Virus record (IMG/VR): IMGVR_UViG_3300042905_000668
Coordinates: 1 to 62,867 of that record
Strand: one strand, 5' to 3'
From: a virus
DNA length: 62,867 nucleotides
The notes below the pieces were generated by a model. The model made no database searches and was not told where the DNA came from. It was given only the letters and a program-made list of their open reading frames with translations. Positions 22,375-30,300 of this stretch are shown here, one piece after another. Position 1 is the stretch's first letter. Each line of letters begins with the position of its first letter. Made by a program: the position numbers and the translations under genes.

Positions 22375-22955
22375 ACACCGTGATGGAAGAGAAGATCAAG
22401 CAAGCATTTCAAGAGTGGAAACAAACCGAAGTAAAGGAACAGATCGTGGAAACAAATAGCAGAAACAAACAACTGTCCAACACGTTGTTGGATATGATTT
22501 CAAAGAACCCCGGGATAACTGGTAAAGAGTTACGTGCATACATTGCACAGGCAATGCCAACCGTACCCGTAACGTATGTGCCTGCAATCCTCAAAGGTTT
22601 TTATGACAAGAACTTTGTGAATCGCATCGAGGTAGCCCCTGATGGTAACAAGGGCAGGACAACATTTTCCTACACAGCAGTGCCAGTAGCAGTACGTGCG
22701 AACATGCCCAAGCGTGAGAAGGTCAAGGCATATACAAAGAAGAAGGTTAAGGTAGCCAAGGTTAAAGAAGACAAAGGCATCACAGGTTTGGTACCCGCAG
22801 AACGTACAGAGCGCGTGGTGACCCGCCCACTGGCTGTTGGTGCAACAACTTTGCACATCACTATCTCTACATCACTCGGCGCTTACTCTATGCAGTTAGA
22901 CGAGGCCAAGTTTATCTACACACAACTCAATCAAATCTTTGGGGGTGTGCGATGA
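22371..22955 (+). CDS. Winged-helix-like early protein (194 aa)
   Basis: Residues about 30-85 (LSNTLLDMISKNPGITGKEL, then YVPAILKGFYDKNFVNRIEV) look like a winged helix with a predicted recognition helix and wing. A Lys/Val-rich basic linker follows (KREKVKAYTKKKVKVAKVK), then a C-terminal beta-helix unit (LGAYSMQLDEAKFIYTQLNQ). A DNA-binding regulator or nucleoid-like protein is plausible; no family assigned. Confidence 0.55.
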   Translation: MNTVMEEKIKQAFQEWKQTEVKEQIVETNSRNKQLSNTLLDMISKNPGITGKELRAYIAQAMPTVPVTYVPAILKGFYDKNFVNRIEVAPDGNKGRTTFSYTAVPVAVRANMPKREKVKAYTKKKVKVAKVKEDKGITGLVPAERTERVVTRPLAVGATTLHITISTSLGAYSMQLDEAKFIYTQLNQIFGGVR

Positions 22956-23242
22956 GCAAGGTTAAAGGTTTATCGGAGCAATTAAGAGAACGTATGGACG
23001 AGCAACTAACTGATCACACACCCCGTATGTTTGGAGAAGTGTTTGCGGATGGACAATTCCGTGGGCACTACAAGGTAGATGACGTGCCAAGACATGCCAT
23101 GGTGATAGGTGACTATCTAATATGGGTGTTGGATGACCCTGAAGAGATTGGCATGGGGTTCCGTCCCACAGGCGAGATGGGTATCTTTAAGACGGCTGAC
23201 TTTGAGCCGTACTTGAAGGCATTTTTTGGTTTGAACTTTTAA
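22952..23242 (+). CDS. Unknown early protein (96 aa)
   Basis: A small acidic protein (TPRMFGEVFADGQFRGHYKV, DYLIWVLDDPEEIGMGFRPT). No motif recognised. Overlaps the upstream gene by four bases; AAGGAGAGAG of the next gene follows directly. Confidence 0.55.
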   Translation: MSKVKGLSEQLRERMDEQLTDHTPRMFGEVFADGQFRGHYKVDDVPRHAMVIGDYLIWVLDDPEEIGMGFRPTGEMGIFKTADFEPYLKAFFGLNF

Positions 23243-23250
23243 GGAGAGAG

Positions 23251-23469
23251 ATGATGAACAACAGTATTAAAGACCAAGCGTTTCCCGATGAAAATAACTA
23301 CGGCGTTAGCATACGCGATTACTTTGCGGCCAAGGCTATGCAGTCTTACATAAGTGACAAAGAGTTTGTGGATGCTTGCGTATTTATGGAAAAAGATGTC
23401 AAGGAAGAGATAGCCCGAGTTGCTTATGCACAAGCGGATGCAATGCTCATATACCGAGAAGAACCATGA
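23251..23469 (+). CDS. Small conserved phage protein (72 aa)
   Basis: Contains YGVSIRDYFAAKAMQSYISD and ARVAYAQADAMLIYREE, a pattern frequent in short phage and prophage ORFs; related to 21403-21609. Start is one of two adjacent ATGs (23251/23254) after AAGGAGAGAG. It overlaps the DNA polymerase start by four bases. Function unknown. Confidence 0.65.
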   Translation: MMNNSIKDQAFPDENNYGVSIRDYFAAKAMQSYISDKEFVDACVFMEKDVKEEIARVAYAQADAMLIYREEP

Positions 23470-25286
23470 AGCTCATAACACTGGACTTTGAGACGTACTA
23501 CACCACTAAGGACTTGGGATTCAAAACCCAAACGACTGAAGAATATGTACGTGACCCACGGTTTGAGGTGATCGGGGTGGCGGTCAAGGTTAACGATGAG
23601 CCTACACAATGGTGTAGTGATTCGTTGGATGAGATCGACCTTTGGTTACATCAATTCGATTGGGACAACAGCATGGTGGTTGCACACAATGCAATGTTCG
23701 ACATGGCGATATTGAACTGGCACTTTGATATCAGACCAAAAGCTATTGCAGATACCTTGAGCATGGCACGTGCTATCAACGGCATCGAGGTGGGCAACAG
23801 TCTCAAGAAGTTGGCACTGCATTATCAACTAGGCGTGAAGGGTGAGGAAGTGTTACAGGCCGTTAACCTGCGGCGGCGTGACTTCTTAGAGCAACAGCTT
23901 GCAGAGTATGGGGCGTACTGTAGAAATGACGTCGACCTGACCTACGATTTGTTCCTGACCCTGCTACCTATGTTTCAGAAGGTTGAGTTGAAGCTGATCG
24001 ACCTGACGATCCGTATGTTCACAGAGCCACAGCTCCGCCTAGATGAGTCTCTCTTACAACAACATCTTATAGATGTGAAGTTACGCAAGCAGCTCCTGCT
24101 CGATGAATGTGGTGCCAACATCGAAGACCTGATGTCCAACCAAAAGTTTGCCGAAGTCTTGCGTGGGTTAGGCGTTGAGCCGCCCATGAAGATCAGTCTG
24201 ACTACGGGTAAGGAAGCGTTGGCCTTGGCTAAGTCTGACGAGGGGTTCAAGGCGTTGGCCGAGCACCCTGATGAGCGCGTACAGACACTTGTTGCGGCAC
24301 GATTGGGTAACAAGACTACGTTGGAAGAGACACGTACCGAGCGTCTCATCGGGATTGCGGGAAGGGGAAAGATACCTGTTCCCCTCTCTTACTACGCCGC
24401 ACACACCGGACGGTGGGGTGGTTCAGATAAGATCAATTTCCAAAACTTTCCCTCACGTGGTGATAACGCAGGAAAGCTCAAGAAGGCCATCCTTGCACCC
24501 GAGGGTCACGTGATCATTGACTGCGATTCTGCGCAGATCGAGGCGCGGGTACTTGCATGGTTCGCACAGCAAGATGATTTAGTGGAGGCATTTAAAAATG
24601 GCGAGGACGTATACAAGATCATGGCATCGGCTATCTACCGCAAGGAAAGAGAAGAGGTCACCCCGTCTGAAAGATTTGTTGGCAAAACCACCATTCTTGG
24701 AGCGGGTTATGGCATGGGCAGTGCGAAGTTCCAAACGCAACTCAAGACTTTCGGCGTGTCGGTCAGTGCAGAGGAGTCTGCAAGGATTATCTCTACCTAC
24801 CGTGGTACCTATCCTAGTATCCCCACCCTATGGAAGTCCGGTTCCACGGCGATTGATGCTATGAGTAAGAAGCGTACCGCTACGTGGGGTAATGGGTGTA
24901 TCAGCATAAGTGCAGAGGGAATCCTCATGCCCAACGGGTTGTATCAAAGATACCCAAATTTACGAAAAGTACGAGACAAAGACGGAAAAGACCAGTATAT
25001 TTATGATTCACGCAAAGGCGCGGTGAAGCTGTACGGCGGCAAGTTAACAGAGAACATTTGTCAGGGCTTGGCACGTTGCATCATTGGCGAACAGCTAATC
25101 AAGATCAGCAGGAAGTATCGTGTGGTACTCACTGTTCATGATGCCGTAGCGTGTGTGGCACCAAAAGAAGAAGCACAGGAAGCTATGGCGTATGTGATGG
25201 AGTGCATGCGATTTGTACCATCATGGGCACAGGGCATTCCATTGAACTGCGAGGCAGGGATTGGAGAGAGTTATGGAGACTGCTAG
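23466..25286 (+). CDS. polA: Family A DNA polymerase with 3'-5' exonuclease (606 aa)
   Basis: Replicates phage DNA. Exonuclease motifs: DFETYY (D7, E9), HNAMFDMAIL, and the YCRNDVDLTYD Exo III block. Polymerase motif A DSAQIEAR (D354, E359), motif B RFVGKTTILGAGYG (R403, K407, Y415), motif C TVHDAV (H558, D559). The residue matching E. coli Pol I Phe762 is Leu411. There is no 5'-3' exonuclease domain, as usual for phage enzymes. Start at ATG 23466 (MKLITLDF) overlaps the upstream stop; longer in-frame extensions lack support. Confidence 0.95.
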   Translation: MKLITLDFETYYTTKDLGFKTQTTEEYVRDPRFEVIGVAVKVNDEPTQWCSDSLDEIDLWLHQFDWDNSMVVAHNAMFDMAILNWHFDIRPKAIADTLSMARAINGIEVGNSLKKLALHYQLGVKGEEVLQAVNLRRRDFLEQQLAEYGAYCRNDVDLTYDLFLTLLPMFQKVELKLIDLTIRMFTEPQLRLDESLLQQHLIDVKLRKQLLLDECGANIEDLMSNQKFAEVLRGLGVEPPMKISLTTGKEALALAKSDEGFKALAEHPDERVQTLVAARLGNKTTLEETRTERLIGIAGRGKIPVPLSYYAAHTGRWGGSDKINFQNFPSRGDNAGKLKKAILAPEGHVIIDCDSAQIEARVLAWFAQQDDLVEAFKNGEDVYKIMASAIYRKEREEVTPSERFVGKTTILGAGYGMGSAKFQTQLKTFGVSVSAEESARIISTYRGTYPSIPTLWKSGSTAIDAMSKKRTATWGNGCISISAEGILMPNGLYQRYPNLRKVRDKDGKDQYIYDSRKGAVKLYGGKLTENICQGLARCIIGEQLIKISRKYRVVLTVHDAVACVAPKEEAQEAMAYVMECMRFVPSWAQGIPLNCEAGIGESYGDC

Positions 25287-26082
25287 AAGACAACACGGTA
25301 GCACGTACAAAGGGCACACCGTACCCTACGGTACTTTTGTGGGTGCAAGTGATGAATTAAAAAAAGTGTATTACACGCATGGTTATCTGCGCGATGAAGA
25401 TTTACCTGAGTTGCCATGCCTACCCACTGATGACAGAGAGTATGTTGACCCCGTAGAAGAGTTGCACAAGAAAGAGATGATTAGAGTTGTTGAGGAGGTG
25501 TTGGACACACTAACCCCAAGATCAAAGAAGGTGCTGTGTTTACGGTATGGGATTGGTTTGACACACGACTACACACTAGAAGAAGTTGGCACTAGGTTTG
25601 ATGTAACACGTGAGCGCATTCGGCAGATCGAAGCCAAGGCACTACGTCACATGAAGCACCCACAACGTTCGGATGTACTTAGGCAGTTGATCGGGTACTA
25701 CGTATCGACAGCAGAGAAGAAAGCGGAAGAAGAATCTGCTAGAACAAGATGGCAAAAGGAACGAGCAGAAGCCGAGGAGCAGAGAAAAGCACGAGCACAA
25801 GCAAAGATAGACCGTGACCATGCCATATTTAAGCAAAGGCGAGAAGTAGAAGAGAGAATGTACAAGGCTGATCGTGAGCTACGTAAGAAGTGGGATGAGC
25901 TAAAACCAATGGTCTCTGATGTTGAATGGGTAGAACATTTGAAGACAGCAAACCCTGATATGTATCAAGAGTTAAAGTATTTGGTTGGAGATATTTGGGG
26001 TACTAACGCAAAAATTGTTTGGGAAATGTACGCAGAAAAGGAGAAAAGATATGAACGAAGAAGACTATCAAGCGGTACGTAA
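25273..26082 (+). CDS. Sigma-70 region 4-only protein with coiled-coil tail (269 aa)
   Basis: Residues about 66-140 are an almost textbook RpoD region 4: LDTLTPRSKKVLCLRYGIGL, TLEEVGTRFDVTRERIRQIE, AKALRHMKHPQRSDVLRQ. This domain binds the -35 element and the RNA polymerase beta flap. Regions 1-3 are absent. Residues about 145-240 are a long charged helix (EEESARTRWQKERAEAEEQR). Start at ATG 25273 after GGAGAGAG, overlapping the polymerase gene by 14 bases. It could redirect host RNA polymerase to other promoters, act as a co-activator, or compete with host sigma; which is unknown. Confidence 0.8.
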   Translation: METARRQHGSTYKGHTVPYGTFVGASDELKKVYYTHGYLRDEDLPELPCLPTDDREYVDPVEELHKKEMIRVVEEVLDTLTPRSKKVLCLRYGIGLTHDYTLEEVGTRFDVTRERIRQIEAKALRHMKHPQRSDVLRQLIGYYVSTAEKKAEEESARTRWQKERAEAEEQRKARAQAKIDRDHAIFKQRREVEERMYKADRELRKKWDELKPMVSDVEWVEHLKTANPDMYQELKYLVGDIWGTNAKIVWEMYAEKEKRYERRRLSSGT

Positions 26083-26227
26083 AGTGTTGCTTGACACACT
26101 GGAACAAATGAACAACACACGCAACGACGCTATAGAAGAAGTTGCCAAAGAGATTGAGAAGATGACTGTGTTTGGTAAAGACACGATTGACAGTTTTACT
26201 GTAGTTATTAGGGGGATGAAGCGATGA
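26051..26227 (+). CDS. Small helical protein (58 aa)
   Basis: Starts at ATG 26051 (MNEEDYQAVRK) after AAAAGGAGAAAAG; longer upstream frames lack a ribosome site. It is a charged helix pair with VLLDTLEQMNNTRNDAIEEV. It overlaps the end of the sigma-like gene by 32 bases. Function unknown. Confidence 0.55.
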   Translation: MNEEDYQAVRKVLLDTLEQMNNTRNDAIEEVAKEIEKMTVFGKDTIDSFTVVIRGMKR

Positions 26228-26466
26228 TCAAATACGACCACTACGATGATGCAATCATTGGCCCTGCGCTTATATGGCGCGACCAACAACGTGTTGGTGT
26301 GTTGGTATATGACGCTGAAAAGATCAGGGAGATTCTGATGCGCGATGGTATGGATGCCGAGGAAGCCCGTGAGTTTATTGAGTTTAATATCGAAGGCGGT
26401 TACTTAGGTATTGATACCCCTGTACTGGTGTGGCCTCAAGATGAATGGGATGGTGAGTATGACTAA
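26224..26466 (+). CDS. Small acidic conserved protein (80 aa)
   Basis: Contains DDAIIGPALIWRDQQRVGVL, then EAREFIEFNIEGGYLGIDTP, a pattern I recognise from short phage ORFs without known function. Mixed alpha/beta. ATGA coupling with the upstream gene. Confidence 0.6.
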   Translation: MIKYDHYDDAIIGPALIWRDQQRVGVLVYDAEKIREILMRDGMDAEEAREFIEFNIEGGYLGIDTPVLVWPQDEWDGEYD

Positions 26467-26707
26467 AGATGAAGTAATAGCCCTTGCCGAGAAGTGCAAG
26501 CTGGCTGTGCTTATACACAGTCAATGGACGGCAGAGATTAAAGAGTTCACTGTTGTGGACTATGTTGTTGAGGGTGATCTTGGAAACCTGATGCAGTTTG
26601 CCGACCTAGTAGCCAATGCCGAGCGTGAGGCGATTCTTGCGGTCATTGGGGATAACCAATGCGAGTGCAGATGCTCAGAGGTTGTTAGAGATAGAGGTAA
26701 AGTATGA
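26459..26707 (+). CDS. Small cysteine-ended protein (82 aa)
   Basis: Start at ATG 26459 (MTKDEVIALAEKC), within eight bases of the upstream stop. The C-terminal end NQCECRCSEVVRDRG carries a CxCxC cluster that could bind metal. Function unknown; it directly precedes the RecB-like nuclease with a four-base overlap. Confidence 0.55.
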   Translation: MTKDEVIALAEKCKLAVLIHSQWTAEIKEFTVVDYVVEGDLGNLMQFADLVANAEREAILAVIGDNQCECRCSEVVRDRGKV

Positions 26708-27387
26708 AAAAAGCACCCGCATGGAGTTACTCAAGCATCACGTTGTTTGATCAGTGCCCAAAGAAGTATTACCACATGCGTGTGGTGAAAGATATCAAAG
26801 AGCCTGAGAGTGAAGCGATGCTGTATGGCACTGCGGTACACACCGCCGCCGAAGAGTACGTGCGGGATGGCAAACCGATCCCCGAGCAATACAAGTACAT
26901 GGAACCCATGCTTGAGAAGCTGATGAAGATTGACGGTGAAAAGATTTGTGAGTTGAAGATGGGCATCAAGAAGGTGGACGGTAAGTTCGCACCTTGTGGC
27001 TTCTTTGACAAAGATGTTTGGTATAGAGGCATAGCCGATCTGCTGATCATCGACAGTAAAAAGAAAGAAGCCCGAGTCATTGACTACAAGACGGGCAAGA
27101 GCAGTCGCTACGCAGACCCAAAACAACTGGCACTGATGGCGGCATGTGTGTTTGTGCATTACCCTGAGATTGAGTTCGTTCGGGCAGGGTTATTGTTTGT
27201 AGTCTGCAAGGACTTTATACCCGTGGATTTTCCCATCCACAACAAGTTTGATATCTTTGCCAAGCTAGATGATGTACTTGTTTCACGTGAAACAGCGTAT
27301 GAAACTGGGGTGTTCAACCCGAAGAAAAACTTCACTTGCAAAGCATGGTGTCCTGTATCAGAATGTAGCCATAACGGAAGGAATTGA
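26704..27387 (+). CDS. RecB/Cas4-like PD-(D/E)XK exonuclease (227 aa)
   Basis: Nuclease motifs: H46 in YGTAVHTAAEE, E83, D112 in GIADLLIID, D127 and K129 in VIDYKTGK, and Q141 in KQLALMAA. One Cys near the N-terminus (C18 in DQCPKKY) and three near the C-terminus (C212, C216, C221 in TCKAWCPVSEC) give the four-Cys layout of iron-sulfur nucleases such as Cas4 and AddB. It is likely a DNA-end processing enzyme for recombination or replication. Codons 192-197 contain a perfect parS-type palindrome. Confidence 0.85.
   Translation: MKKAPAWSYSSITLFDQCPKKYYHMRVVKDIKEPESEAMLYGTAVHTAAEEYVRDGKPIPEQYKYMEPMLEKLMKIDGEKICELKMGIKKVDGKFAPCGFFDKDVWYRGIADLLIIDSKKKEARVIDYKTGKSSRYADPKQLALMAACVFVHYPEIEFVRAGLLFVVCKDFIPVDFPIHNKFDIFAKLDDVLVSRETAYETGVFNPKKNFTCKAWCPVSECSHNGRN
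27279..27294. promoter_or_regulatory. parS: Perfect parS-type (ParB-binding) site
   Basis: TGTTTCACGTGAAACA is the 16-base consensus of the bacterial chromosomal parS site bound by ParB/Spo0J. It lies inside the nuclease gene and encodes Leu-Val-Ser-Arg-Glu-Thr, residues that could be written with many other codons. A chance match in 63 kb is very unlikely (about one in tens of thousands). No ParB or ParA gene is visible in the window, so a host ParB is the likely binder. Confidence 0.75.
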
Positions 27388-27388
27388 C

Positions 27389-27709
27389 ATGCCCTATAAG
27401 AACCCCGCTGACCGTAACGTCAAGCGCGAATACGAATTAGAGAAGCAACGAGCCGGTGCACACGAAGCGCGAATGGAGCGACAACGTGCACGGCGTAAGC
27501 TAGACAAAGAAGGTAAAGATGCCAACGGTAACGGCAAGGCTGACATGCGTGAAGGCAAAGATGTTGCCCACACAAAAGCCCTGTCCAAGGGTGGCAGTAA
27601 CAAGAACGGTGTGCGTATTGAGAGCGCATCGGCCAACAGATCATTCAAGCGCGGGTCGAACCACAAGGTGGTGTCCGAGACAAGTGCAAGAGAGCGCAAG
27701 AAGAAATAG
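27389..27709 (+). CDS. Basic HNH-like phage protein (106 aa)
   Basis: Start at ATG 27389 (MPYKNPADRNVKREYELEKQ) after GGAAGGAATTGAC. A charged helix is followed by DVAHTKALSKGGSNKNGVRI and SASANRSFKRGSNHKV, which look like the His and Asn core of a minimal HNH/ββα-metal fold. The usual zinc cysteines are missing, so activity is doubtful; it may bind DNA only. It is the last gene before a 226-base noncoding gap. Confidence 0.55.
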   Translation: MPYKNPADRNVKREYELEKQRAGAHEARMERQRARRKLDKEGKDANGNGKADMREGKDVAHTKALSKGGSNKNGVRIESASANRSFKRGSNHKVVSETSARERKKK

Positions 27710-27935
27710 TTTCGGAAGTAGTCTGCGAGGTAAGGTACGAGTGGTAGCAGACGGGGGTGGGTTTGAGATTGACCCTAGATAACCGTATCAGTCAACGATG
27801 TTTTAAACTTTCGACAGTGAGTTGACCGTCTTGGACACGCAGACGTAAAAGCGAAGTGGGATCGGGTGGAAGCCCCGAACTTATAAAAAGAACCTGACGC
27901 ACACCGTGTTCAGGACGTTAGTCATTGGAGATCAG
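27710..27935 (+). ncRNA. Candidate structured RNA or leader in the early operon
   Basis: A 226-base gap in an operon where most genes touch. Short perfect stems tile it: 27721-27726 with 27747-27752; 27769-27773 with 27791-27795, competing with 27791-27796 with 27821-27826; 27827-27831 with 27841-27845; 27862-27866 with 27874-27878; and 27893-27897 with 27910-27914. No T-run or tRNA features were found. The competing stems could form a switch ahead of the genes at 27936 and 28099. Stems of five or six bases can occur by chance, so this is tentative. Confidence 0.4.
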
Positions 27936-28115
27936 ATGAGAAAAATTTCAGAGCGAGAGATGAGAGTGACGATTGGCATTATGCGTTCGATGGCAAATTG
28001 CAAGCCCATAAGCCCGTTTCACTTGCAAGCGTCAAAAGATATGGAGCGCATGCTAGAAGAATTATTAGAGTTGCGTAAGCAAACAAAGGAGAAGAAGAGT
28101 GCAGATCATAGATAA
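27936..28115 (+). CDS. Small helical protein before the helicase (59 aa)
   Basis: Start at ATG 27936 (MRKISEREMRVTIGIM) with GGAG upstream. Contains HLQASKDMERMLEELLELRK, an amphipathic helix. It overlaps the helicase start by 17 bases, so the two are probably coupled. Function unknown. Confidence 0.6.
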   Translation: MRKISEREMRVTIGIMRSMANCKPISPFHLQASKDMERMLEELLELRKQTKEKKSADHR

Positions 28116-29649
28116 CCGTGCGTTACTGCTGAAGGTACGCAATCCCGACAGAATCACTACGGTGATTCCAAAGAGCAAAGTTGTGTCAGATGATGGGGAG
28201 ATAGCAGAAGTCTTGGTGAATTGGGATTTGGAGGAGTCGATTGTCTTGAAGAACCTCAAGATCAAAGATGTACCCTCGCCCATCAATGCTTCATACAACT
28301 GGCCCGGGCTGTATAAACCTTTCGCACACCAAAAAGTTACAGCGTCTTTCTTGACGATGCACCGGCGCTCGTTCTGTTTTAACGAACAGGGTACAGGCAA
28401 GACTGGCTCAGTGATTTGGGCATCGGACTACCTACTATCAAAACGCATCATCAAGCGGGTACTGGTGATCTGCCCACTGTCTATCATGGAGTCGGCATGG
28501 CGTAATGACTTGTTTAAGTTCGCTATGCACCGCAAGGTGGACACTGCCTACGGCAAGCCCGAGAAGCGCAAAGAGATCATCGCAGGGGATGCTGAGTACG
28601 TCATCATCAACTATGACGGGGTGGAGATTGTTGCCACTGACATCATCAAGGGCGGCTTTGACCTCATCGTGATTGACGAGGCTAACGCCTATAAAAATCC
28701 CTCTACAAAACGTTGGAAGGTGTTAAACAATCTGCTGAAGCCACACACATGGCTGTGGATGCTGACGGGTACACCCGCCTCACAGTCGCCACTGGATGCC
28801 TACGGGATTGCCAAGCTAGTAAACCCCGAGGGTATCCCACGCTTCTATGGTGGGTTCCGCGATCAGGTCATGCACAAGATCACGCAGTTCAAGTGGGTTC
28901 CCAAGTTAGAGTCAGAGCAAGTTGTTCATAAGGCACTACAACCCGCCATACGTTTTACCAAAGAGCAGTGCTTGGACTTACCTGAGATGACTTACGTAAC
29001 GCGAGACGTACCTCTTACTGCCCAACAAGAGAAGTACTACGAGCTACTACGCAAGCGTCTTATCGTACAAGCGGCTGGTGAGGAGATCACTACAGTCAAC
29101 GCCGCTGCGAATTTAAACAAACTCCTACAATTATCTGGTGGTGCGGTGTACTCAGATACAGGAGAAGTTATCCATTTCGATGCAAGCAACAGACTTGCAG
29201 TTTTACGTGAGGTGATCGAAGAGTCTAGCCATAAGGTGTTAGTGTTTGTGCCATACAGACACGCCATCGAGGTGGTTGCAGATGACCTACGTAAGCACGG
29301 GTACCCGACAGCCGTCATTCATGGCGGTGTGTCGGTGGGGAAACGATCAGAAATCTTTGAGCGTTTCCAAACAAAGGATGACCTACAAGTACTGGTCATC
29401 CAACCACAAGCGGCCTCGCACGGGGTAACTCTGCATGCCGCCAACACCATCGTCTACTGGAGTCCAGTAATGTCGGTCGAGACCTATCTCCAAGCCAATG
29501 CGCGTGTTCACCGAGCGGGGCAAAAGAATCCCTCAGTGGTGGTGCACTTGCAAGGCAGTGGGGTAGAACGCCGGATGTACAAGATGCTAGAGAACAAGGT
29601 AGACATTCACAATCGCATGATCGACTTATACGGGGAAATACTTAGATGA
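28099..29649 (+). CDS. SNF2-like superfamily 2 DNA helicase (516 aa)
   Basis: An ATP-dependent DNA translocase. Motif I GTGKT (98-102) in FNEQGTGKTGSVIWA; motif Ia VLVICPLSIM; motif II DEAN (193-196, instead of the usual DEAH/DEAQ); motif III LTGTPASQSP; motif V/VI region QPQAASHGVTLHAANTIVYW and QANARVHRAGQ. This is the SNF2/Rad54-like layout often found in phage replication clusters. Start is GTG 28099 after AAAGGAG. It may serve replication or recombination, since no other DnaB-type helicase is present. Confidence 0.9.
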   Translation: MQIIDNRALLLKVRNPDRITTVIPKSKVVSDDGEIAEVLVNWDLEESIVLKNLKIKDVPSPINASYNWPGLYKPFAHQKVTASFLTMHRRSFCFNEQGTGKTGSVIWASDYLLSKRIIKRVLVICPLSIMESAWRNDLFKFAMHRKVDTAYGKPEKRKEIIAGDAEYVIINYDGVEIVATDIIKGGFDLIVIDEANAYKNPSTKRWKVLNNLLKPHTWLWMLTGTPASQSPLDAYGIAKLVNPEGIPRFYGGFRDQVMHKITQFKWVPKLESEQVVHKALQPAIRFTKEQCLDLPEMTYVTRDVPLTAQQEKYYELLRKRLIVQAAGEEITTVNAAANLNKLLQLSGGAVYSDTGEVIHFDASNRLAVLREVIEESSHKVLVFVPYRHAIEVVADDLRKHGYPTAVIHGGVSVGKRSEIFERFQTKDDLQVLVIQPQAASHGVTLHAANTIVYWSPVMSVETYLQANARVHRAGQKNPSVVVHLQGSGVERRMYKMLENKVDIHNRMIDLYGEILR

Positions 29650-29656
29650 AATATTC

Positions 29657-29683
29657 TTGACATTGTAAAGTTTATGTTATTAT
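29657..29683 (+). promoter_or_regulatory. Possible internal sigma-70 promoter
   Basis: TTGACA (29657-29662), a 15-base spacer and TATTAT (29678-29683) in the 62-base gap after the helicase gene. The boxes are good, the spacing is short. It would drive the group from 29712 to 34949. Confidence 0.45.
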
Positions 29684-29711
29684 CCATACACAAAACAAAA
29701 AGGAGAGAGCT

Positions 29712-30119
29712 ATGACCGAGACAATATCGGTTGATAAACTCGTCGCCGTCTACATCAAGATGCGCGACAAACGTGCCGAACTTTTACGTTCATACGAAGA
29801 AGCTGACAGCACGGTAAAGACACAGATGGAAGTTGTGGAGACCAAGCTATTGGACATCTGCAAGGAGATCGGTGTTGATCGTCTTGGTAGCACTCACGGT
29901 ACGGTAATGCGTACGGTGAAGACCCGCTATTGGACAAGTGACTGGGAATCAATGCACAAGTTCATCTTGGAAAAGAAGATGCCCGAACTGCTTGAACGCC
30001 GTATCAGTCAGACAACCATGAAACAACTGTTGGAAGAGAACCCCGAGCTTATGCCTATGGGTTTGAACACTGACAGCAAGTACAGCGTAACTATAAGGAG
30101 AACCACAAGTGGAACTTGA
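29712..30119 (+). CDS. Conserved phage protein (135 aa)
   Basis: The N-terminal half is a coiled coil (VAVYIKMRDKRAELLRSYEE). The block STHGTVMRTVKTRYWTSDWE and MPELLERRISQTTMKQLLEE follow a pattern I recognise from unannotated phage proteins near ssDNA-binding genes. AAGGAGAGAG precedes ATG 29712. Role unknown; probably replication-linked by context. Confidence 0.65.
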   Translation: MTETISVDKLVAVYIKMRDKRAELLRSYEEADSTVKTQMEVVETKLLDICKEIGVDRLGSTHGTVMRTVKTRYWTSDWESMHKFILEKKMPELLERRISQTTMKQLLEENPELMPMGLNTDSKYSVTIRRTTSGT

Positions 30120-30300
30120 ACAATCATTGACCGTGCCCGAAGTGGCAAAGATGTTGCGGATGTCACGTCAGACAATCTACAACATGGTCAAGGCGGGGGA
30201 CATCCCCCATTTTAGAGTAGGCAACAAAGTGCGTTTCAATCGCGCAGACCTTGATGCCTTAATGCAAACCAAACCTGTAACAACTGGAGAAACCAAATGA
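30109..30300 (+). CDS. Excisionase-type HTH DNA-binding protein (63 aa)
   Basis: A MerR/HTH_17-like helix-turn-helix: LTVPEVAKMLRMSRQTIYNM, then KAGDIPHFRVGNKVRFNRAD. Start is GTG 30109 with AAGGAG upstream, overlapping the upstream gene by 11 bases. The fold is shared by excisionases and small regulators. No integrase is present in the window, so a regulatory role is more likely than excision. It is a candidate reader of the palindromes at 14.2-17.4 kb, untested. Confidence 0.8.
   Translation: MELEQSLTVPEVAKMLRMSRQTIYNMVKAGDIPHFRVGNKVRFNRADLDALMQTKPVTTGETK

Noticed and set aside
27710-27935. A tRNA gene in the noncoding gap
   Set aside because: No T-loop consensus, no 7-base acceptor stem and no anticodon arm at the right spacing.
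29680-29690. DnaA box near TTATCCATA
   Set aside because: One isolated site with a mismatch to TTATNCACA, not clustered and not in the repeat-rich region.
30109-30300. Excisionase as evidence of a temperate phage with integration
   Set aside because: No integrase or attachment-site pair is seen; this HTH fold is also common in simple regulators.
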